This document shows positions 8,733 through 19,644 of a stretch of 64,000 bases of DNA, one piece after another. A program made the position numbers and the translations under genes. The stretch's first letter is position 1, and every line of letters starts with the position of its first letter. Source of the stretch: an uncultured Actinomycetes bacterium (GTDB taxonomy: Bacteria > Actinomycetota > CADDZG01 > WHSQ01); NCBI GenBank assembly GCA_937863385.1, contig CALMBW010000020.1:464826-528825 (forward strand), given 5' to 3'. The notes beneath the pieces were generated by a model. It was not told the DNA's origin, did no database searches, and was given only the letters and a program-made list of their open reading frames with translations.

Positions 8733-10084
8733 CAGGTTCGGCCCCCGATCAGGATCTCGGCAGTGTGAGCGGGTGCCGGCTCGGCAGCTTCCTGATGGGA
8801 GATGCGCACGAGTAATGCGATCAGGATGAAGTTGGCGATCATCGATGACCCTCCGTAGGACATGAAGGGAAGGGTTATGCCCGTGAGAGGCATCAGGCGT
8901 GTGACGCCTCCCAGGATGATCACGGTCTGAACGCCCAGGATGACGGTTAGTCCGGCAGCGAGCAGTTGGCCGAAGTCGTCCCTAGCGTTGAATGCGATCT
9001 TGAGACCTCGTGCGACCAGCAACATGAATGCGAGAACGACTGCGCTGCTGCCCAACAACCCAAGTTCTTCACCGAGAACCGAGAAGACGAAGTCTGTGTG
9101 AGCGGCAGGTATGAGGTCGGGCCTGCCCTGGGCGAAACCTGTTCCGAACAGTCCTCCGGTTGCGAACGCGAACAGAGACTGAGCAAGCTGGTAGCTCTCG
9201 TCATTCACGTAACGCGTATCCAGAGCATGCAGCCACACTGTTACGCGATCTTGAACGTGCTGGAAGGTTTGATAGCCGAAGTACGCGCCCACTGCGAACA
9301 AGGTCGCACCGAGCGCCATGTAGATGAAGCGAGCGGTAGCCACGTAGATCATCACGAGGAACACCGAGAAGAACAACAGAGAAGAACCCAGGTCCTTCTC
9401 GAAGAACATGACGGCAAGCGACAGACCCCACATGACTAGCAATGGACCGAAGTGCTTGAGGTCCGGAACGTGGAAGTTGGCGATCTTGCGGGAGGCGATC
9501 GCCAGAAGCTCTTTCCGTTCGGCGAGGAACGCGGCGAAGAATACGACCAGACACACTTTGGCCAGCTCGCCGGGTTGGAACTGGAACCCTCCGAAGCCGA
9601 TCCATAGGCGGGCTCCGTTGACCGTCTGCCCCAACGGAGTGACGGGAAGCAATAGCAGACCAACACCCGCGAACCCGAAGATGTATTTGTACCGGGCGAT
9701 CTCTTTGTAGTCGCGGATCAGCAGCAACGTTGCGACGAAACACGCCAGACCGAGGACCGCCCAGAGCAGCTGGGTCCCTGCGATGCCTACAGGGATGTCG
9801 TCACGAGTTCCTTCGAGCCGGTAGATAGCGGCGAGTCCGAGTCCATTGAGAAGTGCTGCGATCGGAAGTACCAACGGATCGGAGGATCGTGCGAAACGTC
9901 TGAGCATGAAGTGAGCGATCCCGTAGGCGACCACAACGCCCAACACCAGCGGAAGAGGCTTCATCAGGTCGTAGTTCTTGGGACGGAGCGCGATCGTTAC
10001 GAGCGCCAAGGCTCCCGAAGCAAGGATGAACGCGAGAAGCAAGAGACCGAGCTCTTGGTTCCGCCGTGTCGAAGGCGACTGCAT
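8732..10084 (-). CDS. rodA: SEDS peptidoglycan glycosyltransferase RodA/FtsW
   Basis: Polytopic protein of 450 residues with about ten to twelve transmembrane helices. It polymerises lipid II into glycan strands with PbpA. SEDS landmarks are visible: FQPGELAKV, FEKDLGSSLL (with the conserved Asp) and the C-terminal LPFMSYGGSS. Its position between pbpA and pstP is the canonical place of rodA in actinobacteria. Stops and starts touch on both sides. Confidence 0.93.
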   Translation of the reverse strand: MQSPSTRRNQELGLLLLAFILASGALALVTIALRPKNYDLMKPLPLVLGVVVAYGIAHFMLRRFARSSDPLVLPIAALLNGLGLAAIYRLEGTRDDIPVGIAGTQLLWAVLGLACFVATLLLIRDYKEIARYKYIFGFAGVGLLLLPVTPLGQTVNGARLWIGFGGFQFQPGELAKVCLVVFFAAFLAERKELLAIASRKIANFHVPDLKHFGPLLVMWGLSLAVMFFEKDLGSSLLFFSVFLVMIYVATARFIYMALGATLFAVGAYFGYQTFQHVQDRVTVWLHALDTRYVNDESYQLAQSLFAFATGGLFGTGFAQGRPDLIPAAHTDFVFSVLGEELGLLGSSAVVLAFMLLVARGLKIAFNARDDFGQLLAAGLTVILGVQTVIILGGVTRLMPLTGITLPFMSYGGSSMIANFILIALLVRISHQEAAEPAPAHTAEILIGGRT

Positions 10085-11271
10085 CAGTTGTTGCTCCCCC
10101 CACCGCCGGGGCTCGCGTCGTCCTTAGGTTGAGTTCTGTTCGAGTCGATATCGGCGGCCCGCTCCTCGAGGTTCGCTAGTGTCGAGCGGCCGTCCTCCAA
10201 AGAGTCGACCTTGATGCCCTCTTCTACGTTGTCGCGCAGGTTCTCAGGCAAGTCATCAACGGTGATGTCGCTGAGCTCTTCCTCCGACCGGAGGGTCAAT
10301 CCGGCGAACTCATCGGGGATGCCCTTGAAGATGGCGATGGTCCCGTCCTCGGTGGCACCGACGAAGTAGGAGTGGTCGAGCGCGTATCGAGCTGCGAAGA
10401 ACCCGGCCCCAGCGATCAACCCGATGACCACAGCAGCGATCACGAGGCGCTTGAGCCAACTTCTACGAGGCCCCTCGTCATCCACCTCGCTTTGAGGCAT
10501 CACCCGGTCACCGGGGTCCGTGTTCTGCACCGCCGGCGGAGGAGGCGGAGCTGCGGTGTCTTCTCGTCCCACGTCTATGACGATCACGGTGATGTTGTCG
10601 TCCCCGCCCGCTTCGTTAGCTCTTTCCACGAGTCTGTCTGCCGTCGACTGCGCGTCTGGTTCGCTCTCGAGCAACGAGCGGATCTCCTCATCGTCCAGCA
10701 TGGAGTTCAAGCCGTCAGAACAGAGCAGTAATCGGTCGCCCGTGCGCACCACTATGTCGACGGTGTCCACGTTGACGTCTTCATCCAGCCCGAGGGCCCG
10801 GGTGATGACGTTTCGTTGTGGATGACGAGCGGCCTCGTTCCGTTGGATGCGGCCTTCCTTCACCATCCGCTCGACCAACGTGTGGTCTTCGGTGATCTGG
10901 CTCATCTCGCCCTGGCGGAACAGATAGGCGCGCGAGTCCCCCACATGAACGAAGTGGGCGTCCGTACCATCTAGGAACAACAAGGTGCAAGTCGTTCCCA
11001 TGCCCGATAGATCCGGGCTTTCTTCTGACTTCGCGTGGATGGCGCGGTTCGCCTCCTGGACGTATGCGGCCAACTGAGAATCGGCGGAGGCCGGGTCGCT
11101 CTCGTACTGATCCGTGATCACTCGGATGGCGGTTTGGGACGCGACCTCGCCTGCAAGATGACCGCCCATCCCGTCCGCCACGACGAACAATGGCGGCTGG
11201 ACGAGATAAGAATCCTCGTTGCCATCGCGTGCTCGCCCGACGTCGGTGCGATGCCCTATCGACACGTTCAT
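10084..11271 (-). CDS. pstP: PP2C-family Ser/Thr phosphatase PstP
   Basis: Membrane-anchored metal-dependent phosphatase that reverses PknA/PknB phosphorylation. Catalytic domain about residues 3-235 with the metal-binding motifs RDGNEDS, VVADGMGGH, HVGDSRAYL, LLCSDGL and GGDDNITV. A single transmembrane helix (about 275-293) leads to an extracytoplasmic region of about 100 residues and a Gly/Asn-rich end. It overlaps fhaB by four bases. Domain order matches mycobacterial PstP, though the external region is shorter. Confidence 0.95.
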   Translation of the reverse strand: MNVSIGHRTDVGRARDGNEDSYLVQPPLFVVADGMGGHLAGEVASQTAIRVITDQYESDPASADSQLAAYVQEANRAIHAKSEESPDLSGMGTTCTLLFLDGTDAHFVHVGDSRAYLFRQGEMSQITEDHTLVERMVKEGRIQRNEAARHPQRNVITRALGLDEDVNVDTVDIVVRTGDRLLLCSDGLNSMLDDEEIRSLLESEPDAQSTADRLVERANEAGGDDNITVIVIDVGREDTAAPPPPPAVQNTDPGDRVMPQSEVDDEGPRRSWLKRLVIAAVVIGLIAGAGFFAARYALDHSYFVGATEDGTIAIFKGIPDEFAGLTLRSEEELSDITVDDLPENLRDNVEEGIKVDSLEDGRSTLANLEERAADIDSNRTQPKDDASPGGGGSNN

Positions 11272-11726
11272 CTGCGCAATTCCAAGACCGTCTTACCGAT
11301 CTTCACTCGGTCGCCCTTGAACGCTTCGACGGGCGCCGTTACCTTCTGCCGGTTCAGATAGGTGCCGTTGGTAGAGCCCATATCTTCGACCATCACTTGA
11401 TCGCCCTTGGTGAATAGGCGAGCGTGCACCTGCGACGCGTACGAATCACTAACGACGATCTGGCAACTGTCGGCGCGCCCGACCAGAAGTTCGTCGCTGA
11501 GAGAAAACGTCTTGCCCTTGATCCCTTCGCCCTCGATCACCTTCACCGAACGAGGCGAACGCTTAGACCTGCGCTGTTGGGGTTTGGGTTGGGGAGCTCG
11601 TCGTGCTGCAGCCGGGGAGCGTTCGGGTTTCAGCTCGAGATAGATAGCTCGTACGGCTCGTGCCATGAATATGTACAGGACGGCGAGGAACACATACTTG
11701 AGGAGATCGAGAACGATCGTCGGCAT
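11268..11726 (-). CDS. fhaB: FHA-domain protein FhaB
   Basis: 152-residue protein with an N-terminal membrane helix (about 8-28), a basic linker rich in Arg, Pro and Gln, and a C-terminal FHA domain (about 60-152) that binds phosphothreonine. FHA landmarks are GRADSCQIVV, SQVHARL and STNGTYLN. In mycobacteria the homologue (FipA) links kinase signalling to division. It lies between fhaA and pstP with a three-base gap upstream. Confidence 0.92.
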   Translation of the reverse strand: MPTIVLDLLKYVFLAVLYIFMARAVRAIYLELKPERSPAAARRAPQPKPQQRRSKRSPRSVKVIEGEGIKGKTFSLSDELLVGRADSCQIVVSDSYASQVHARLFTKGDQVMVEDMGSTNGTYLNRQKVTAPVEAFKGDRVKIGKTVLELRR

Positions 11727-11729
11727 CGG

Positions 11730-12512
11730 CTAGTTGCCCTTCGAGAGTCGAAAGATGAGCTCGCTGGTTCCGAAGGCGATCTTGTCTCCGTCGGTGAGCG
11801 TGTGCTGACCTGCAAGCTTTCCGTTCACGACGGTGCCGTTCGTGGAGCCAAGATCACGGATCGTCCAGCTTCCACCCTCCCGGCGCATCTCTGCGTGACG
11901 CCGGCTGACGTTGGCATCCGACAGCACGACATCATTGCTGGAAAGTCGGCCGATGACGATCGGGTCCCGCGTTAGTGAGATCTTCTCGATGGGCTTGCCG
12001 TCTCCATCGAGCACGATGAGTTGAGGGTCCGAGGAGTCCTGAGCCAACCCGAGCTTGTCGGCGGTGTTGGTCGAGATCGCCCCGGTTGAAGAAGGATCGT
12101 TGGCGCTCGGCGCGTGGGTCGCCACTTGAGGCTGTTCGTTCTCTGAGGCAGCGAATGAGGCCTCCACCTTGAACTCGCCCCGGCCCATGGACTCGTCTAT
12201 ATCGAAGCTGATCTCAGGCATCCCCATCAGGTTCCAACGGTTCTGTTTGGCGTTATCTATGACGAGTTCGGAGAACTCCTTCTGGAGACCCGCTTCCATC
12301 TGCATGAAACGCTCGTGATCCTCGGCCCCCATAAGCACCCGGAAATCGTTCGGCGCATAGACCTTGTTGACCGAGAGGGTTTTTCCCTCTCCCATCTCAC
12401 GCAATATCCGCCGGCCGACCTCGATGGGCTGCAACCCCGACCTGAAGACGCGGGTGAAGAAGCCTTCGACAAGGCCCTCCAGTCGTTGCTCGATGCTCTT
12501 TGCTACTCCCAT
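11730..12512 (-). CDS. fhaA: FhaA: DUF3662 plus FHA-domain protein
   Basis: 260-residue cytoplasmic adaptor. The N-terminal DUF3662 domain (about 1-120) is followed by a low-complexity linker and an FHA domain (about 170-258) with GRLSSNDVVL, SRRHAEM and STNGTVVNG. In mycobacteria FhaA binds the phosphorylated pseudokinase MviN and modulates cell-wall synthesis. I chose the ATG at 12512 because a strong ribosome site (GAGGGAG) precedes it; an upstream in-frame start would add 16 residues unlike the family. First gene of the fhaA-fhaB-pstP-rodA-pbpA-pknA-pknB operon. Confidence 0.92.
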   Translation of the reverse strand: MGVAKSIEQRLEGLVEGFFTRVFRSGLQPIEVGRRILREMGEGKTLSVNKVYAPNDFRVLMGAEDHERFMQMEAGLQKEFSELVIDNAKQNRWNLMGMPEISFDIDESMGRGEFKVEASFAASENEQPQVATHAPSANDPSSTGAISTNTADKLGLAQDSSDPQLIVLDGDGKPIEKISLTRDPIVIGRLSSNDVVLSDANVSRRHAEMRREGGSWTIRDLGSTNGTVVNGKLAGQHTLTDGDKIAFGTSELIFRLSKGN

Positions 12513-12606
12513 CGATCTCCCTCGTTCAGAAGCGATTATGCCCGCGCCCGGCCAGGCCACTGCCTGGTAACTTTCCCTCCTGCGTCCCGCTCGAAGCGGG
12601 CCTCGC

Positions 12607-12689
12607 GGGCGAGTGGTGGAACGGCAGACACGCTGGCTTCAGGTGCCAGTGCCCGCAAGGGTGTGGGGGTTCAAATCCCCCCTCGCCCA
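12607..12689 (+). tRNA. tRNA-Leu (anticodon CAG)
   Basis: Class II tRNA with acceptor arms GGGCGAG and CTCGCCC, anticodon stem CTGGC/GCCAG holding loop TTCAGGT (anticodon CAG), a variable arm and T-loop TTCAAAT. Discriminator A; no complete CCA encoded. A tRNA-Leu upstream of fhaA is the same arrangement as in mycobacteria. Confidence 0.95.
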
Positions 12690-12693
12690 CCCG

Positions 12694-12726
12694 AAAAGAC
12701 CCGCAGCGTCTGCAGCGGGTCTTTTT
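12694..12726 (+). terminator. Rho-independent terminator after tRNA-Leu
   Basis: Inverted repeat AAAGACCCGC ... GCGGGTCTTT followed by a run of five T, directly downstream of the tRNA. Confidence 0.85.
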
Positions 12727-12771
12727 CCTTGGTTGGCTAGCTTCAAACCGAAGCCGCCGGTGCAGCGTGTC

Positions 12772-13233
12772 CTAAGCCCCCGGCTTGATCGCCATGTTCA
12801 GCACTATCAGGATCAAGATCGCCAGATCGAGGCGAGAGAGCGTCATCATCTTTTCCTGCTGGGCGAGCACTTCAGGTGTTCCCGGCCCTTTCTCGGAGAC
12901 GAGTGCATCGAGTTTCTTGCCTCCCGGGCCCAGGAAACCCGCCCCGATCACGATCGTGGCTACGATCCCCAGCAACCCGAAGACGATCCAGAGGCGTTCG
13001 AAGCCTCTGCCGGAGTCCAGGACCATCCAGACCCCTGAGGCCAGAACCACGATGGACAACGGCATGAAGTACTTTTCACCCAACTCGCCTGCGATGTTGC
13101 CCAGCTTGCCGATGGTGGGACCGTCGTTGATCTTGCTCAGCTTGGTGAACAGGATCAGGAGCATCGCCGCGCCTCCCACCCACAGCACTACAGCAAGGAT
13201 GTGGACGGCCAGAAGACCCTCGTAGAGTGACAT
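12772..13233 (-). CDS. DUF2269-like four-helix integral membrane protein
   Basis: 153 residues with four predicted transmembrane helices (about 4-26, 56-75, 80-100 and 130-148). The N-terminal pattern EGLLAVHILAVVLWVGG resembles DUF2269 and CopD-like membrane proteins, in which a His in the first helix is conserved. Function unknown; heme or metal binding has been suggested for related families. Convergent with the tRNA-Leu terminator. The 240 bases upstream, before the ABC transporter, hold no gene or repeat that I can see. Confidence 0.65.
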   Translation of the reverse strand: MSLYEGLLAVHILAVVLWVGGAAMLLILFTKLSKINDGPTIGKLGNIAGELGEKYFMPLSIVVLASGVWMVLDSGRGFERLWIVFGLLGIVATIVIGAGFLGPGGKKLDALVSEKGPGTPEVLAQQEKMMTLSRLDLAILILIVLNMAIKPGA

Positions 13234-13473
13234 CGCAACCCACCTTTCTGCCTATCTCGCCGTGGCTCAAGGCGACTGTAAGCGTTACGAGGGTCGCGGT
13301 CGAGGATCCCCCCACGAAGGAGACCGAACGCGGCGTTCGTGGTGGTTTGGGGGCCGATGAGGGCCATCCGGGTGGGCTAGACCGGAGTACGACACCTGTA
13401 GTAGGTTGTTCCTGCTTGAGGAGAGCTGTATCGTCCTCACGCCATACCGGGGGAATCGAGGAGTTCAGACAGC

Positions 13474-14436
13474 TTGGCTCAAAGCGCGAGCGATTTTCTA
13501 CAGGGTCCGTCTCAACCAGGCGGCGGTCCCGAGGCCGAAGGGCCGGGGGTTGTAGCCCGAACACCACGTCAGCTCTTCTGGCGCAGGTTCAAAGAAGACC
13601 GTCTGGCACTCTTCGGCGGGTTCCTTGTCGTCTTCATGATCACCGTTGCCCTGGCGGCGCCGGTGGTCGAAAGCATCGTCGGACACCCTTACGACGAGCA
13701 GTATCGCGACATCGGCACCAACGCGTTCGGCAGCCCCAATCCACCGACCGGCTCGTTCATCTTCGGGTTCGATGATCTCGGCCGCGACATCTTGGTTCGC
13801 ACGATGTACGGGGCGCGCGTCTCACTTACGATCGCGATCGTTGCAACCGGTGTCGAGCTGGTGATCGGGGTCTTCCTCGGGATCCTTGCGGGATTCATGC
13901 GGGGATGGGTGGACACGATCGTTTCTAGATTCATCGATCTCATCCTGTCCATCCCGTTCCTGCTGCTCGGCATCGCCCTGTCGGTGACGGATTTCCTCGG
14001 TGGCGGAGAGAAGCTGATCATCTTTATCATCGCTTTCTTCGGATGGCCCTATATCGCTCGCATCGTGCGTGGCCAGACCTTGTCACTGCGCGAAGCGCAG
14101 TTCGTCGAAGCCGCCTACTCCGTTGGTGCACCGACGCGGTGGATCATGTTCCGGGAGATCCTTCCGAATCTGCTGGCGCCGATCTTGATCTACGGGACGT
14201 TGATCATCCCGCAGAACATCGTGGGAGAAGCCGCTCTGTCGTTCCTTGGTGTCGGCATCCAGCAGCCGACCGCAGCGTGGGGACAGATGCTTGCGGCTGC
14301 TACCCCATATGTCGCCCTGGGCAAGGCTTGGTGGTTCATGCTTTATCCCGGACTGGCGCTGTTCATCACAGTCCTCGGCTTCAATCTCTTGGGCGACGGG
14401 TTACGAGACGCGCTCGACCCCAAGACCGGCCGGTAG
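13474..14436 (+). CDS. Oligopeptide/dipeptide ABC transporter permease, DppC/OppC type
   Basis: 320 residues with an N-terminal cytosolic extension, a first helix at about 48-68 and the binding-protein-dependent permease core with the EAA loop EAAYSVGAPTRWIMFREILPN at about 209 onward. Together with the DppB-type permease it forms the membrane channel. TTG start preceded by GAGGAG ten bases upstream. It opens a five-gene operon in the unusual order C, substrate-binding protein, B, D, F. Confidence 0.9.
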   Translation: MAQSASDFLQGPSQPGGGPEAEGPGVVARTPRQLFWRRFKEDRLALFGGFLVVFMITVALAAPVVESIVGHPYDEQYRDIGTNAFGSPNPPTGSFIFGFDDLGRDILVRTMYGARVSLTIAIVATGVELVIGVFLGILAGFMRGWVDTIVSRFIDLILSIPFLLLGIALSVTDFLGGGEKLIIFIIAFFGWPYIARIVRGQTLSLREAQFVEAAYSVGAPTRWIMFREILPNLLAPILIYGTLIIPQNIVGEAALSFLGVGIQQPTAAWGQMLAAATPYVALGKAWWFMLYPGLALFITVLGFNLLGDGLRDALDPKTGR

Positions 14437-14551
14437 AGATCCAGAGAGGGGGCTTTATCAGCAGTACGCAGGAACAGGCAGTGATGGTTGTTGGCAAGAT
14501 GCTTCATCGCAGTAATGGGAAGTTTGGGAGAGAGAGGATAGGAGGGATCGT

Positions 14552-16345
14552 TTGAAGAGCAGCAGGCTTATCAAGCTTTTCGCTCTGCTCACCGTTCTGA
14601 TGCTTGTCGCCGCAGCGTGTGGCGGCGGCGGCAGCGAGACGGGAGACACGGGCGACAAGCGCACGAACGAGGATGTAACAGTATCGGATGAGCTGAACCC
14701 AGGTGGGACCCTGCGGATCGCCGGTGTGTCTGATGTCGACTATATGGACCCGGCATCGCAGTACTACACGGTGTCCTTCTTCTTGTCGCGTGGTGTGTTC
14801 CGTACCCTGGTGACATATCCCGGCAACGTGACCGACCTGGCAGCTCAGAACGAGCTGGTCCCCGACCTGGCGGAGTCCACCGGGCAGTCCAACGAGGACT
14901 TCACCGAGTGGAGCTACACCATCAAGGATGGCGTGACCTACGGGCTGAAACTCGGCGGCGAAGAGGTCGCTGGTGTCACGGGTGAAGAGATCGTCTGTGA
15001 CGACTTCGTTTACGCCTTCGAGCGCATCTTCACGGCGTCGGTCGGCGCGGGTTACCCCTTCTACTACGACATCATCGAAGGGGCCAAGGAGTTCCAAGCA
15101 GGCGACGCGGATTCCATCAGCGGTATCACTTGCGACGGCGACAAGAGCATCACCTTCTCGCTGAGTGAGCCTGCCGGTGACTGGGACTTCCGCATGGCGA
15201 TGCCGGCTGCGTCACCGGTACCCCGTGCGGCAGCCGAGAAGTATGACAAGAAAGAAGACTCCGACTACGACCGCCACGTCGTTGCCACCGGTCCCTACTA
15301 CATCGCTGAGTGGACCCCGGGCGAGCAGATCACCCTAGAGCGCAACGAGTACTGGGATGCAGAGACCGACGAAGCTCGTCTCGCCTACCCGGACACCGTT
15401 GACTGGAAACTCGGATTCGACAACGACGTAGGTGTTCAGAAGATCCAAGACAACGAGTACGACCTGGGTCTGGACGTCTCCCCGCAGGGCCCGGCGCTGG
15501 AGGAGTGGGTGACCACACCAGAGCTCAACGAGCGTCTGCTCCAAGAGCCGTCTGGTTGCACCCGTTACCTCTTCCTGAACACCACGATCGAGCCCTTCGA
15601 CAACCAAGCCGTGCGTGAGGCCGTCAACCTGGCTATCGACCGCGAGAACATCAAGCGCGTGTTCGGTGGACCTACGACCGGTCCGATCGCTACCTCCATC
15701 GTGCCTCCTGGTATCGACGGTCACCTCCCCTCTGAGGAGTTCAACCCGTTCGAGACCGAGAACATGGCCGGTGACATGGAGACGGCCAAGCAGATGTTCC
15801 AGGAAGCGATCGGTGCGGAGACCTGGGATGAGCCGATCAAGTTGATCGGTGCATCCGACCCGCCACACGACCGCATCTTCGAGTCGGTTCGTTCGGACCT
15901 CGAGGAGCTGGGCTTCACGAACATCCAGGGCAAGACGCCGAAGTTCCCGAACCAGTACACGCAGTTCTACTCGGTTCCTTCTTCGGAGACCGCCGTTGGT
16001 TCGTCCGCCGGTTGGTGCAAGGACTACCAGAGTGCCTTCACCTTCCTGGACCCGCTGTTCCACGGCGACAACATCCTGGAGTCGGGTAACCAGAACTACG
16101 CTGAGCTCAACGACCCCGAGATGAACCGCCTGATCGACGAGGCGGCAGCATCTCCGTTGGGTGAAGAGCAGACCGCTGCTTGGGAAGCTGCCAACCGGTA
16201 CGCCACCGAGACGGGTGTCTGGATCCCGTGGTCGTGGGATAACGACCTGATCGCGTACTCCAGCGAGAACATCACCAACGTCTACTACTTCGGATTCCAC
16301 AGCCAAGTTGACTGGGTCAACATAGCTATCAACTCCGAGCAGTAA
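14552..16345 (+). CDS. Extracellular solute-binding lipoprotein, family 5 (oligopeptide)
   Basis: 597-residue lipoprotein that captures substrate outside the cell. Leader LIKLFALLTVLMLVAAAC with lipobox Cys24, then a Gly/Ser-rich tether and the family 5 fold with DYMDPASQYY near the N-terminus and a late NVYYFGFHSQ. TTG start with a strong GGAGGG ribosome site. Codon use is strikingly biased towards C-ending codons, consistent with high expression. The substrate is inferred (peptides or another family 5 ligand). A strong hairpin follows the gene. Confidence 0.9.
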   Translation: MKSSRLIKLFALLTVLMLVAAACGGGGSETGDTGDKRTNEDVTVSDELNPGGTLRIAGVSDVDYMDPASQYYTVSFFLSRGVFRTLVTYPGNVTDLAAQNELVPDLAESTGQSNEDFTEWSYTIKDGVTYGLKLGGEEVAGVTGEEIVCDDFVYAFERIFTASVGAGYPFYYDIIEGAKEFQAGDADSISGITCDGDKSITFSLSEPAGDWDFRMAMPAASPVPRAAAEKYDKKEDSDYDRHVVATGPYYIAEWTPGEQITLERNEYWDAETDEARLAYPDTVDWKLGFDNDVGVQKIQDNEYDLGLDVSPQGPALEEWVTTPELNERLLQEPSGCTRYLFLNTTIEPFDNQAVREAVNLAIDRENIKRVFGGPTTGPIATSIVPPGIDGHLPSEEFNPFETENMAGDMETAKQMFQEAIGAETWDEPIKLIGASDPPHDRIFESVRSDLEELGFTNIQGKTPKFPNQYTQFYSVPSSETAVGSSAGWCKDYQSAFTFLDPLFHGDNILESGNQNYAELNDPEMNRLIDEAAASPLGEEQTAAWEAANRYATETGVWIPWSWDNDLIAYSSENITNVYYFGFHSQVDWVNIAINSEQ

Positions 16346-16361
16346 GACAAGTGGTACCGGT

Positions 16362-16387
16362 GGGGCCGGCGCTTCGGCGCCGGCCCC
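16362..16387 (+). terminator. Strong hairpin after the binding-protein gene
   Basis: GGGGCCGGCGC and GCGCCGGCCCC pair perfectly around a TTCG tetraloop. There is no T run, and the operon continues downstream. This is typical of an intra-operon hairpin that protects or partially terminates the message so the binding protein is made in excess. Confidence 0.6.
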
Positions 16388-16527
16388 CGCCGGTTCTCCT
16401 GCTACCCGCCGGCGGCTCGTATCTATCGAGCCGCTTGCAGGAAGCATGGGCCGGACGGATGGCCGGGCGTATCCTGCTTCAGTGGTGGTGTGACCCTTAG
16501 AGGAAGAAGAAGGACCGGGGGAATCTC

Positions 16528-17511
16528 ATGTTCCAGTACATAGTGCGCAGACTGATCTGGGCAGTGATCATGACCTTGCTGGTCATTTCCACTGTGTTCG
16601 TGATCTTCTTCGTGCTCCCGGGAGGCTCCGGTCGCAACATCGAAGGGGCCGGCAAGTGCTCTAGCCCCATCGCCATCATGATGGCCGGGCGGAATCCGCG
16701 TCCCGCGCTCGTCTGCAACATCGTCAAACGTCTCGGCTTAGACAAGCCCGTGTACGTGCAGTACGGGCGCTACGTCGGGAATCTCCTACAAGGAGATATG
16801 GGCTATTCGTATCACTCGAGTGAACCGGTGCGCGACGCGATCTTCCGCCGCCTTCCGGCGACCGCCAGCCTCGCGATCGGCGCCTCGTTCATCTGGTTGG
16901 TCTTCGGTGTCGCGATCGGGATCGTTTCTGCCCTGAGGAGGCGGTCCTTCATGGACCGGGCCTCGATGTTCTTCGCGCTTGTCGGGGTCTCTTTGCCCAC
17001 CTTCTTCTTAGGCCTCGTGTTGGTGTTCCTTTTCGACGGCCGTCTGAACATCTACAACGTTGCGAGCTACCAGCCCATCACCTCGGACCCCGTGGCCTGG
17101 CTGAAATCGATGTGGCTCCCCTGGATCGTTCTTGCCTACGTCAGCATGGCCGTGTATGCGCGCATGGTTCGAGGGAACCTGCTCGAAGTGATGGGCGAGG
17201 ACTACATCCGTACCGCCCGAGCAAAGGGTCTGCGCGAGAAATCTGTCACTCGCCACGCATTGCGCAGCGCCCTAACCCCTGTCGTGACCATGTACGGACT
17301 CGACCTCGGGATCTTGTTGGGTGGCGCCGTTATCACCGAGTCGATCTTCAATATCCCCGGTATCGGTAGCCTCGCCGTCGATGCCATCAGCAACCAAGAT
17401 CTGCCGACGATCCTTGGCACCACGTTGTTCGCGGGCGTATTCGTGATCATCGCGAACCTCGTTGTTGACATCGCGTACGCGTCCCTCGATCCCCGGGTCC
17501 GGTACTCCTAA
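16528..17511 (+). CDS. Oligopeptide/dipeptide ABC transporter permease, DppB/OppB type
   Basis: 327 residues with six predicted helices; the N-terminus MFQYIVRRLIWAV and the EAA-type loop around DYIRTARAKGLREKSVT (about residue 230) are characteristic of DppB/OppB. An insertion of about 40 residues after the first helix (MAGRNPRPALVCNIVKRLG region) is a common actinobacterial form. Pairs with the DppC-type subunit. Confidence 0.9.
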   Translation: MFQYIVRRLIWAVIMTLLVISTVFVIFFVLPGGSGRNIEGAGKCSSPIAIMMAGRNPRPALVCNIVKRLGLDKPVYVQYGRYVGNLLQGDMGYSYHSSEPVRDAIFRRLPATASLAIGASFIWLVFGVAIGIVSALRRRSFMDRASMFFALVGVSLPTFFLGLVLVFLFDGRLNIYNVASYQPITSDPVAWLKSMWLPWIVLAYVSMAVYARMVRGNLLEVMGEDYIRTARAKGLREKSVTRHALRSALTPVVTMYGLDLGILLGGAVITESIFNIPGIGSLAVDAISNQDLPTILGTTLFAGVFVIIANLVVDIAYASLDPRVRYS

Positions 17512-17539
17512 CCCCTACAGAAAGGCGACCCCACCTCTG

Positions 17540-18564
17540 ATGGCTCAGGAAGTTCTGCTCGAGGTCAAAGACCTTCACGTCCACTTTCCCACTGCCGATG
17601 GCTTGGTGAAGGCGGTCGACGGGCTCAACTTCAAGGTCCTCAGAGGAGAGACGTTCGGCATCGTGGGTGAGTCCGGGTCGGGCAAGTCGGTCACCAACCT
17701 GACCGCGCTCGGGTTGATCAAGCGTGAGACCGCTCAGATCTCCGGTGAGATCCTCTTCAAGGGTCAAGATCTCTTGAAGCTGAACAGCGAAGAGTTGCGC
17801 AAGGTGCGCGGCAAAGAGCTTGCGATGATCTTCCAGGACCCGTTCGCGTGCTTGCATCCCTTCTACCGGGTCGGCGACCAGCTCGTTGAGGCGATCCTGT
17901 GTCACGAGAAGATGCCGAAGAAGCAAGCGGCCGAGCGCGCGACCGATCTGCTTGCGTCCGTGGGGATCCCTCACCCTAAGGAAAGGTTCCGGGACTACCC
18001 GCACCAGTACTCAGGCGGTATGCGCCAACGGGCGATGATAGCCATGGCGCTGGTACACAATCCCGACCTGTTGATCGCGGACGAGCCCACCACAGCTCTG
18101 GATGTCACCGTTCAAGCTCAGATCATCGAATTGATCGAGAAGGTGAAGACGGAGTTCAACATCGGCGTCATCCTGATCACGCACGACCTGGGAGTGATCG
18201 CAGACGTGGCCCAACGCGTGCTCGTCATGTACGCGGGCAGGGGGGCCGAGATGGGCACGATTGACGAGGTCTTCAAAAGCCCTCTGCACCCCTACACATG
18301 GGGTCTGCTCGAGTCGATCCCCCGGGTGGATTCCAAGGGGACCAGACTGGTGCCCATCGAAGGGTCGCCTCCTTCGTTGATCAACAAGCCGGCCGGGTGC
18401 GCTTTCCACCCGCGCTGCCCGCACCGCTTCGAAAAGTGCGACAAAGAGATCCCCGCCATGCAAGATCGCGGTGGGGGTCACCCGGAAGCGTGCTACCTGA
18501 GCATCGAAGACAAGAAGCGCATCTGGGCCGAGCGTGAAGCACGACGCACGAAGGCGGCAAGCTG

Positions 18565-18565
<1 letters not shown>
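17540..18565 (+). CDS. Oligopeptide ABC transporter ATPase, DppD/OppD type
   Basis: 341-residue nucleotide-binding subunit. Walker A GESGSGKS (about residue 44), signature motif YSGGMRQR, Walker [13 protein letters not shown] and switch His in ITHDLG. The C-terminal oligopeptide motif GCAFHPRCP, which in related proteins holds an iron-sulfur cluster or Zn, is present. Start at 17540 matches the usual N-terminus [11 protein letters not shown]; its stop overlaps the next ATG by one base. Confidence 0.9.

Positions 18566-19640
<1,075 letters not shown>

Positions 19641-19644
<4 letters not shown>

Noticed and set aside
15335..16447. 370-residue open frame on the minus strand opposite the solute-binding protein gene
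   Set aside because: It is a by-product of the strong C-ending codon bias of the highly expressed gene on the other strand; composition is Val/Arg/Leu-rich with no domain.
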